A DNA stretch of 8,638 nucleotides, from NCBI GenBank assembly GCA_052273845.1, contig DAVZHM010000080.1:1-8638 (forward strand). Direction: 5' to 3'. The translations under genes were made by a program, and so were the position numbers. The notes beneath the pieces were generated by a model, which was not told the DNA's origin, did not search any database, and worked only from the letters and a program-made list of their open reading frames with translations. The DNA comes from Fimenecus sp052273845. Its GTDB lineage: Bacteria > Bacillota > Clostridia > Oscillospirales > Acutalibacteraceae. Positions 1 to 5,109 of this stretch are shown here, one piece after another (position 1 is the stretch's first letter; each line of letters opens with the position of its first letter).

Positions 1-78
1 ATTTTCTCGCATATCCATTATAACAGATATTTTAAACTCTGCACTATATCTTTTTGGTTTATTTCCTTTCTTTCCCAT
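1..78 (-). CDS. IS3-family transposase OrfA, N-terminal fragment (runs off left edge)
   Basis: The frame starts at ATG 78-76 and stays open for 26 codons to the window edge. It reads MGKKGNKPKRYSAEFKISVI followed by MDMREN. The basic N-terminus followed by a YSAEFK-type motif is the usual opening of IS3-family OrfA proteins, whose helix-turn-helix domain recognises the inverted repeats. A GGAGG site at 93-89 lies 10 nt before the ATG. In this family OrfA is normally followed by OrfB, the DDE integrase, made by programmed frameshifting; that part is outside the window. The gene is cut by the window edge, so whether the element is intact cannot be judged. Confidence 0.78.
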   Translation of the reverse strand, partial: MGKKGNKPKRYSAEFKISVIMDMREN

Positions 79-118
79 AAAAAATGCACCTCCAAAAGTG
101 TCTAACTTTTGGGGTGCA
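79..118 (-). terminator. Hairpin at the IS end, containing the transposase ribosome binding site
   Basis: On the minus strand 118-105 (TGCACCCCAAAAGT) pairs with 99-85 (ACTTTTGGAGGTGCA), with one bulged base and a 5-nt loop (104-100). Six T (84-79) follow directly, then the ATG of orfA. The shape is that of an intrinsic terminator, although the A-U rich upper stem moderates its strength. The GGAGG of orfA (93-89) lies in the descending arm, so RNA entering from tsf would hide it. A transcript starting inside the element would lack the left arm and leave the site free. Termination and sequestration are inferred from the sequence. Confidence 0.6.
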
Positions 119-152
119 TATCAGCCCGATGTGCTTTTTTATAAACTGAAAC

Positions 153-1073
153 TTATTTCAACATGCTTGCGATTTCTGCTGCGAAATCGTCTTCTTTCTT
201 TTCAATGCCTTCGCCCTTTGCATAACGAACAAAGCCGGTAACTTTGATGTCTGCACCGAGTTCTTTCGCAACTTTTGCAACATACTGTGCAACGGAAAGG
301 TCGCCGTCTTTCACGAATGCCTGGTCAAGCAAGCAGTTCTCTTTGTAATACTTGCCGATTTTGCCGTCCACGATTTTAGCAAGAACCTGTTCGGGTTTGT
401 TTGCCATTTTCGGGTCTTCTTTCATCTGTGCAATGAGAATGGATTTTTCTTTTGCCAAGACTTCTGCGGGTACGCTTGCTTCGTCAAGATAAGACGGATT
501 CATTGCCGCAACCTGCATAGCAACATCCTTGCCCATTACATCAAATTCGGGGTTCGCTGCAGTTGCGTCGTCGGTATCAAAAGTAATCATAACGCCAACG
601 GTGCCGCCTGCATGGATATAAGTGGAAACATGACCTTCCGCCAAAGCGAATCTACGGACTTTCATATTTTCACGAAGTGCAAGGAACACTTCCTGTACTT
701 CTTCTTCAACGGTTTTGTCGGAGCCAACAGCCTTAACCTTCAACAAAGCATCAACATCGGCAGGTTTCGTCGCAACAACGGTCTTCGCAACCTTATTTGC
801 AAGTGCTACGAAGGGCTCGCCTTTCGCAACAAAGTCGGTTTCGCAGTTGATTTCAACCAAAGCGCCGCAAGTTGCATCGCTGTATGCTGCAACAACGCCT
901 TCAGCCGCCACTCGACCGGCTTTTTTCGCCGCAGAAGCAAGACCTTTTTCTCTCAAAATATCAATTGCCTTGTCCATGTCGCCATCGGACTCAACAAGTG
1001 CTTTTTTACAATCCATCATGCCGACGCCTGTTTTCTCACGAAGCGCCTGAACATCTTTTGCAGTAAATGCCAT
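153..1073 (-). CDS. tsf: Elongation factor Ts (EF-Ts)
   Basis: Cytosolic guanine-nucleotide exchange factor that releases GDP from EF-Tu so that it can bind GTP and aminoacyl-tRNA again. The 306-residue protein has the N-terminal UBA-like domain (about 1-55, with GVGMMDCKKAL at 16-26) and the TDFV core motif (INCETDFVAK, 75-84) whose Asp-Phe pair inserts into EF-Tu. Later family blocks MQVAAMNPSYL, KIVDGKIGKYYKE and a C-terminal FVRYAKGEGIEKKEDDF are also present. Bacterial EF-Ts is usually 280-310 residues, so it is full length. The start is fixed by AGGAGG at 1087-1082, 8 nt before the ATG. It is the second gene after rpsB, 71 nt away, and probably shares its promoter. The usual next gene, pyrH, is not seen; an IS end begins about 30 nt after the stop. 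Confidence 0.97.
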   Translation of the reverse strand: MAFTAKDVQALREKTGVGMMDCKKALVESDGDMDKAIDILREKGLASAAKKAGRVAAEGVVAAYSDATCGALVEINCETDFVAKGEPFVALANKVAKTVVATKPADVDALLKVKAVGSDKTVEEEVQEVFLALRENMKVRRFALAEGHVSTYIHAGGTVGVMITFDTDDATAANPEFDVMGKDVAMQVAAMNPSYLDEASVPAEVLAKEKSILIAQMKEDPKMANKPEQVLAKIVDGKIGKYYKENCLLDQAFVKDGDLSVAQYVAKVAKELGADIKVTGFVRYAKGEGIEKKEDDFAAEIASMLK

Positions 1074-1100
1074 AATTATTTCCTCCTAAATCTTTTAAAG

Positions 1101-1131
1101 TATGCCCGCACCGTTTAGCAGCGCGGGCATA
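1101..1131 (-). promoter_or_regulatory. Strong hairpin between rpsB and tsf
   Basis: The arms 1101-1109 (tatgcccgc) and 1123-1131 (gcgggcata) are perfectly complementary over 9 bp and GC-rich. The 13-nt gap can extend the minus-strand RNA stem by four further pairs, two of them G-U, leaving a CUAAA loop. The downstream sequence is CUUUAAAAGA, not a clean U-run, so full termination is unlikely. A partial terminator, a processing site or an mRNA-stabilising element that sets the S2 to EF-Ts ratio is more plausible. It lies 14 nt after the rpsB stop and 14 nt before the tsf ribosome binding site. Confidence 0.6.
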
Positions 1132-1144
1132 TGGTGATTACGCT

Positions 1145-1882
1145 TTATTCAGCAGCTTCTTCAGCGGGTGCTTCTTCTGTTTCAGCAGTAGCGCCCTGCA
1201 TACCCTGTCTGCCTTCGATAACTGCATCTGCCATAGCGCCTGCAATCAATTTAACTGCACGAATGGCGTCGTCGTTACCGGGGATGACATGGTCGATTTC
1301 ATCGGGATCGCAGTTGGTATCAACAATAGCAATAATCGGAATACCGAGTTTCTTTGCTTCCGCAACAGCGATTCTCTCTTTGCGCGGGTCAACAATGAAC
1401 ATAGCAGCGGGCTGCTTTTTCATTTCGGTAATACCGCCCATGAATTTTTCCAATTTTTCGATTTCGAGTTCGAGTTTAGCCGCTTCTTTTTTCGGCAACA
1501 TATCGAAAGTACCGTCAGCGCGCATAGCCTGCAGCTGACCGAGTCTCTTAATTCTTCTTTTGATGGTGCTGAAGTTGGTCAACATACCGCCGAGCCAACG
1601 AGCGTTAACATACGGCATGCCGCAACGCTGTGCTTCTTCTTTAATGGAATCCTGTGCCTGCTTTTTCGTGCCGACAAACAAGATTTCGTTGCCCTCAGCA
1701 GCGATGTCACGGACGACCATATAGGCCTCTTCCAATTTTTTAACGGTTTTCTGCAAGTCAATGATGTAGATACCGTTTCTTTCTGTGAAGATGTACTCCG
1801 CCATTTTGGGGTTCCATCTTCTGGTCTGGTGACCGAAGTGTACGCCTGCTTCGAGCAGTTGTTTCATGGATACGACTGACAT
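1145..1882 (-). CDS. rpsB: 30S ribosomal protein S2
   Basis: Component of the small ribosomal subunit near the neck region, added late in assembly together with S1-like functions. The 245-residue protein shows the classic S2 blocks: GVHFGHQTRRWNPKM at 13-27, VNARWLGGMLTNF near 92-104, a coiled-coil-like Lys/Glu hairpin (about 129-148), and VDTNCDPD...HVIPGNDDAIRAV in the C-terminal half. The tail after about residue 229 is rich in Glu and Ala, a variable extension in this family. The ATG at 1882 is chosen because AAGGAGG ends 8 nt upstream. An in-frame ATG at 1921 would put that site inside the gene, and the ATG at 1867 has no such site. It has its own promoter and a folded leader, and tsf follows. 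Confidence 0.97.
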   Translation of the reverse strand: MSVVSMKQLLEAGVHFGHQTRRWNPKMAEYIFTERNGIYIIDLQKTVKKLEEAYMVVRDIAAEGNEILFVGTKKQAQDSIKEEAQRCGMPYVNARWLGGMLTNFSTIKRRIKRLGQLQAMRADGTFDMLPKKEAAKLELEIEKLEKFMGGITEMKKQPAAMFIVDPRKERIAVAEAKKLGIPIIAIVDTNCDPDEIDHVIPGNDDAIRAVKLIAGAMADAVIEGRQGMQGATAETEEAPAEEAAE

Positions 1883-1977
1883 AAAAAAATTCCTCCTTAT
1901 TTTTGCCTCCGCACGGCTCAACTTAACGGCAAGACATAAAATGCAATTTTACCGTAATCCCCGTGCGTGTGAATTGC
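1883..1977 (-). promoter_or_regulatory. Structured 5' leader of rpsB (candidate autoregulatory RNA)
   Basis: The predicted transcript start near 1977 gives a leader of about 95 nt. Its base is closed by a perfect 7-bp GC-rich stem, CGCACGG (1967-1961) with CCGTGCG (1916-1910). Inside it, further minus-strand arms can pair: GGTAAAAT with ATTTTAT plus GCC, and TTACGG with CCGTTAA. The stem ends 13 nt before the AAGGAGG of rpsB, and a second GGAGG (1910-1906) overlaps the stem base. Ribosomal protein operons are often controlled by a leader that mimics rRNA and binds the product. That S2 binds here is inference; I do not recognise it as a named RNA family. Confidence 0.45.
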
Positions 1978-1983
1978 GAAAGC

Positions 1984-2012
1984 ATTATACCACTCACAGT
2001 AAAAATTTGCAA
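1984..2012 (-). promoter_or_regulatory. Promoter of rpsB-tsf
   Basis: On the minus strand a -35 box TTGCAA (2012-2007) is separated by exactly 17 nt from a perfect -10 box TATAAT (1989-1984). The -10 is preceded by TGG, which makes the extended form TGnTATAAT. This is the best housekeeping sigma-factor promoter in the window and suits a highly expressed translation operon. It begins only 11 nt after the DUF3006 stop codon, and no terminator separates the two, so transcripts from the upstream unit may also run into rpsB. Confidence 0.85.
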
Positions 2013-2022
2013 GTCTTTTTTT

Positions 2023-2244
2023 CTAATCCGAGAAAATATTTTTTTGCAGCGCAAAAAGGCGTTTCTTTCGCGCTTCGGTGGCGGTTTCCTCGAGCTGAAA
2101 AACTCCGTTTGCATCGGTATAGACTACATTCCCCTCCCGAACAGCAAACGCAAAGTTTGAAAGTGGAACATTCTGAAATGTTTTGTCAGGACATTCCAAA
2201 ACAGCCAAATCCTGTTCAATGCGGTCCACAATGTAAGTTTCCAT
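2023..2244 (-). CDS. DUF3006 family small protein
   Basis: Protein of 73 residues with the family's typical opening: a short strand and IVDRIEQDLAVLE (5-17), where the IVDRIE...AVLE pattern is the hallmark. The middle holds hydrophobic strand-like segments, and the C-terminus (about 55-73) is charged and helical (ARKKRLFALQK). It has no signal peptide or membrane segment, so it should be cytosolic. Function is unknown. Genes of this family often directly follow ComEC-like metallo-beta-lactamase-fold genes in Firmicutes, as here, where the ATG comes 1 nt after the preceding TGA (TGATATG). A GGAG at 2255-2252 inside the upstream gene serves as ribosome binding site, so translation is probably coupled. 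The next element is the rpsB promoter. Confidence 0.85.
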   Translation of the reverse strand: METYIVDRIEQDLAVLECPDKTFQNVPLSNFAFAVREGNVVYTDANGVFQLEETATEARKKRLFALQKNIFSD

Positions 2245-2245
2245 A

Positions 2246-3184
2246 TCAGTTCTCCGTTTCTACACTGATGCTTTTGCCATCGGAAGTCACAACAATATTT
2301 CCGTTTCGGTCGGTGCGGCGGTAATCAATGCCAAAATCGTCTAACCGTTTCAATATGGTTTCGCTCGGATGATTATAGGCATTATTTTCCCCGCAGGAAA
2401 TAATGGCCAACTGCGGTTTAACCGCTGTAAGATACCCCGCAGAGGAAGAGGTTTTGCTTCCGTGATGCCCAAGTTTGATGACATCTGCCTGCAAAGGAAA
2501 TCCTGCGTCCAGAATATCCTGCTCGGATTCTTTTTCAGCATCTCCTTGGAACAAAAAAGCAGTATCCCCGTAAACAAAACGCACGACCACAGAGGAATTG
2601 TTGACATCTTCATAATCTTTGTTCGGTGCAAGCACCGTAAAACTGCAAGCGGACAGCGTATAACTGTTTCCGGGTTTTGCGGCAATGATTTTTGCCTCGG
2701 AGTCGGAAAGAGCATACAGCAAATCTTCGTAGATTTTAGAGGTCGGCATATTTGCCTCTGAATATTTCGGCATAATCACATTATACACTGTATAGTTTTC
2801 GAGAATTTTTGCAGCACTTCCGATGTGGTCGGCGTGCGCGTGCGTTAATATGAAATAGTCAATTTCCTTGACATTTTGCGATTGCAAATAGGTGTGAATG
2901 GCATCGTAACCATCCACATCGCCTGCGTCGATAAGCACCGTGTCCTCCCCGCAGATAAGCAGTGAGCAATCCGCTTGCCCAACATCAATATAATGTACGG
3001 AAAACGGATATTCTTCGGCGTTTACAGCGGAATTTATACCGCTATCCCGAAACAAATCGCCCCAAGAGGGCAGCCCTAACTTCGGGGCGTATGTAATCAG
3101 CACAGTAAGAAGAACAAGCACCAAAAGAACAGCTACTTGTGCGATTCTGCCGGTTTTACTTCTTGCGCGAATGCGTTTTGCCAT
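2246..3184 (-). CDS. Membrane-anchored metallo-beta-lactamase-fold hydrolase, ComEC C-terminal type
   Basis: Predicted metal-dependent hydrolase of 312 residues. Residues 1-15 are basic and 16-32 form one hydrophobic helix (a signal anchor or uncleaved signal), which predicts a cytosolic N-terminus and an exported catalytic domain. The domain begins at YIDVGQADCSLL (65-76). It then shows the metal-binding THAHADH (114-120), a GDAEKESE motif at 214, LGHHGSKTSSS (238-248) and an NHPS motif at 271, the pattern of the ComEC/Rec2 C-terminal domain family. That family includes nucleases and hydrolases of other phosphoesters, so the substrate cannot be named. It lacks the ComEC channel domains and is not a beta-lactam resistance enzyme. 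The ATG overlaps the end of ygiQ by 29 nt and has GGAGG at 3197-3193. A DUF3006 gene follows. Confidence 0.88.
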   Translation of the reverse strand: MAKRIRARSKTGRIAQVAVLLVLVLLTVLITYAPKLGLPSWGDLFRDSGINSAVNAEEYPFSVHYIDVGQADCSLLICGEDTVLIDAGDVDGYDAIHTYLQSQNVKEIDYFILTHAHADHIGSAAKILENYTVYNVIMPKYSEANMPTSKIYEDLLYALSDSEAKIIAAKPGNSYTLSACSFTVLAPNKDYEDVNNSSVVVRFVYGDTAFLFQGDAEKESEQDILDAGFPLQADVIKLGHHGSKTSSSAGYLTAVKPQLAIISCGENNAYNHPSETILKRLDDFGIDYRRTDRNGNIVVTSDGKSISVETEN

Positions 3185-5039
3185 TTTTGTTGCCTCCGTA
3201 GCGGGATTTTTGCGAACGGCGGCCGTTCGCGTTGGGTTTTTGTGCGTTTTGCGGATGCAAAGGACGAATTAAGCACTTGTCCGAATATCCGATTAAATCG
3301 GCTCTGCTCGCTTTTTTGAGCGCTTCTTCCACCAAAGCACGGTTTTTCGGATTGAAATATTGCATCAAAGCGCGTTGCATGGCTTTGTCGTGCGGATTTT
3401 TTGCCACATAAACCGGTTTTAAAGTATATGGGTCAAGTTCCGTATAAAACATCGCCGTAGCGATTGTGCCCGGTGTGGGATAAAAATCCTGCACCTGCTC
3501 GGGGTGCAAATGCTCGCGTTTGATGAACAAAGCCAGCTCCACGGCGTCCGAAAGCGTTGCCCCCGGATGCGAGGACATCAAATACGGAACCAAATACTGC
3601 TCTTTACCAATTTTTTTCGTATAATCAAAATACTTTTTTGAAAACTGCAAATACGCTTCAATATGCGGTTTGCCCATTTTGTCAAGTACTGCCGCCGAAC
3701 AATGCTCGGGTGCAACTTTCAACTGCCCGCTGATGTGGTGCTCGACAAGTTCGTGAAAAAAATCATCGTTTTTATCTTGGAGCATATAGTCATAGCGAAT
3801 CCCCGAACGGATAAACACTTTTTTGATGTTCGGCAAAGCGCGCACCGAGCGCAAAATACCCAAATATTCGGTATGGTCGGCTTTTAAAGCGGGGCAAGCG
3901 GCAGGCGCAAGACATTTTTTACCTTTGCAAAGTCCTGCTTTTTCCTGTTTGGCACAGGAAGGATAGCGAAAATTCGCCGTAGGACCACCGATGTCATGAA
4001 TATACCCTTTGAAATCGGGCATTTGTGTGATGCGCTCGGCTTCTGCAACAATCGATTCTTTGCTGCGCGAGGTAATGTATCTCCCTTGATGAAATGCAAG
4101 TGAACAGAAATTGCATGCGCCGAAACAACCGCGGTTTTGGGTGATGGAAAACTTGACTTCCTCAATGCCCGGCACACCGCCGTCTTTTTCATAAATGGGG
4201 TGATAGGTACGGCAATACGGCAACGCATAAACCGCGTCCAATTCCTCACGCGTAAGAGGCTCCATAGGCGGGTTTTGGACGAGCATTTGCTTGCCGTGTT
4301 TTTGCCGCAGTTGTTTGCCGCGGATATGGTCTTGTTCGTCTTGTTCTATCCGACAGGAAATTGCATATTCGCGCTTGGATTTCAAGACGTTTTCATAAGA
4401 AGGGCACTCCGTACAATAGGGCGCTTCTTCTACGGGGACGGCATAGCAAGTGCCGCGAATATCGTGCATGCCTTTTATATCTTCCCCTTGTGCCAGGCGG
4501 TCGGCAATTTCTGCCGTCTGCTTTTCGCCCATACCGTAGGATATTAAATCCGCACCCGAATCAAACAGCACGGACGGACGGATTTTATCGTCCCAATAAT
4601 CATAGTGCGCAAATCGCCGCAAAGAGGCTTCCAATCCGCCGATTACAATCGGAATATCGCCGTAGGCTTCGCGTATTTTTTGGCAATACACAATGATTGC
4701 ACGGTCGGGACGAAGCCCTGCTTTTCCACCGGGAGAATAGGCGTCTGTACTGCGTTTTTTCTTTGCGACGGTGTAATGTGCCACCATAGAATCAATATTC
4801 CCTGCGGACACAAAAAATCCGCATTTCGGACGGCCAAAGCGCATAAAATCCGCCGTTCCATTCGTTTTCGGCTGTGCGAGCACGCCGACTTTGTATCCAC
4901 GCGCTTCTAAAACACGGGTAATAATCGCCGCACCGAAACTCGGATGATCCACATACGCATCGCCCGAAACATAGACAAAATCCACACTCTCCCAACCGCG
5001 TTTTTGCATATCTTCTTTGGAAATCGGTAAAAACTCCAT
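3156..5039 (-). CDS. ygiQ: YgiQ family radical SAM protein (UPF0313)
   Basis: Iron-sulfur enzyme of unknown reaction, about 627 residues. The N-terminal YgiQ domain contains SGDAYVDHPSFGAAII (25-40) and GLEASLRRFAHYDYW (135-149). The radical SAM core carries CFGACNFC, whose Cys305, Cys309 and Cys312 would bind the 4Fe-4S cluster that cleaves S-adenosylmethionine. A second Cys-rich stretch (about 362-382) and the C-terminal DUF3362-like block with DFYPTPGTIATAMFYT (518-533) complete the family layout. The tail after about 600 is basic and low complexity. I chose ATG 5039 because MEFLPISKEDM matches the usual family start; a GTG at 5057 is the alternative. Neither start has a clear ribosome binding site, and a hairpin lies just upstream. 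Its 3' end overlaps the MBL-fold gene. Confidence 0.92.
   Translation of the reverse strand: MEFLPISKEDMQKRGWESVDFVYVSGDAYVDHPSFGAAIITRVLEARGYKVGVLAQPKTNGTADFMRFGRPKCGFFVSAGNIDSMVAHYTVAKKKRSTDAYSPGGKAGLRPDRAIIVYCQKIREAYGDIPIVIGGLEASLRRFAHYDYWDDKIRPSVLFDSGADLISYGMGEKQTAEIADRLAQGEDIKGMHDIRGTCYAVPVEEAPYCTECPSYENVLKSKREYAISCRIEQDEQDHIRGKQLRQKHGKQMLVQNPPMEPLTREELDAVYALPYCRTYHPIYEKDGGVPGIEEVKFSITQNRGCFGACNFCSLAFHQGRYITSRSKESIVAEAERITQMPDFKGYIHDIGGPTANFRYPSCAKQEKAGLCKGKKCLAPAACPALKADHTEYLGILRSVRALPNIKKVFIRSGIRYDYMLQDKNDDFFHELVEHHISGQLKVAPEHCSAAVLDKMGKPHIEAYLQFSKKYFDYTKKIGKEQYLVPYLMSSHPGATLSDAVELALFIKREHLHPEQVQDFYPTPGTIATAMFYTELDPYTLKPVYVAKNPHDKAMQRALMQYFNPKNRALVEEALKKASRADLIGYSDKCLIRPLHPQNAQKPNANGRRSQKSRYGGNKNGKTHSRKK
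3212..3230 (-). repeat. Perfect GC-rich hairpin in the 3' end of ygiQ
   Basis: Arms gcgaacgg (3212-3219) and ccgttcgc (3223-3230) form a perfect 8-bp inverted repeat around a 3-nt loop. It encodes part of the basic tail of YgiQ (around NANGRRS), a poorly constrained segment. In the minus-strand RNA it stands 14 nt before the GGAGG of the MBL-fold gene. No U-run follows on the minus strand, so it is not a terminator. It might influence initiation of the downstream gene, or be chance in a GC-rich tail. Confidence 0.5.
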
Positions 5040-5042
5040 ATT

Positions 5043-5084
5043 AAAAATGGCGCGCACAAAACCGAAAATCGTATTTTGTGCGCG
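5043..5084 (-). terminator. Terminator-like hairpin after ftsK, abutting the ygiQ start
   Basis: Arms 5051-5061 (cgcgcacaaaa) and 5074-5084 (ttttgtgcgcg) are perfectly complementary over 11 bp around a 12-nt loop, and the loop can add two more C-G pairs. On the minus strand the stem is followed by CCATTTTT (5050-5043), a short U-run. The hairpin starts 25 nt after the ftsK stop, where an intrinsic terminator would be expected. The U-run ends 3 nt before the likely ygiQ ATG (5039). ygiQ must therefore be expressed by read-through, by an unseen promoter, or from RNA carrying the hairpin immediately 5' of its start. Confidence 0.65.
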
Positions 5085-5109
5085 GCTGTTCCTCTCTTAA
5101 TTTTCTGAA

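Larger units (their letters stand above)
1..123 (-). mobile_element. One end of an IS3-family insertion sequence (partial)
   Basis: The minus strand from about 123 inwards reads TGATATGCACCCCAAAAGTT and continues AGACA, which resembles the terminal inverted repeats of IS3-family (IS150-like) elements: a TG tip, a CCCC-AAAA block and GTTAGACA. It is followed by a ribosome binding site and a reading frame that looks like the start of an IS3 orfA. The exact outer tip (118 to 123) is uncertain because neither the target duplication nor the other end is in the window. The visible coding part has 22 G+C in 78 bases (28 percent), against about 45 percent in a sampled 60-base piece of tsf, which fits an element foreign to its surroundings. 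Confidence 0.75.

Noticed and set aside
1883..1921. Longer rpsB start at ATG 1921 (13 extra residues)
   Set aside because: The AAGGAGG that fits the ATG at 1882 would fall inside the gene, the extra residues are not typical of S2, and no ribosome binding site precedes 1921.
1923..1937. Four-codon frame (MSCR) in the rpsB leader as a regulatory leader peptide
   Set aside because: It has no ribosome binding site and lies inside the predicted stem domain; it is too short to separate from chance.
2246..3184. Reading the MBL-fold gene as a beta-lactam resistance gene or as comEC
   Set aside because: Its motifs are those of the ComEC C-terminal hydrolase group rather than class B beta-lactamases, and it lacks the multi-pass competence domain of a true ComEC.
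4137..4547. Open frame of 136 codons on the plus strand opposite ygiQ
   Set aside because: It is antisense to the conserved radical SAM region, has no recognisable domain, and is best explained as a shadow of ygiQ codon use.
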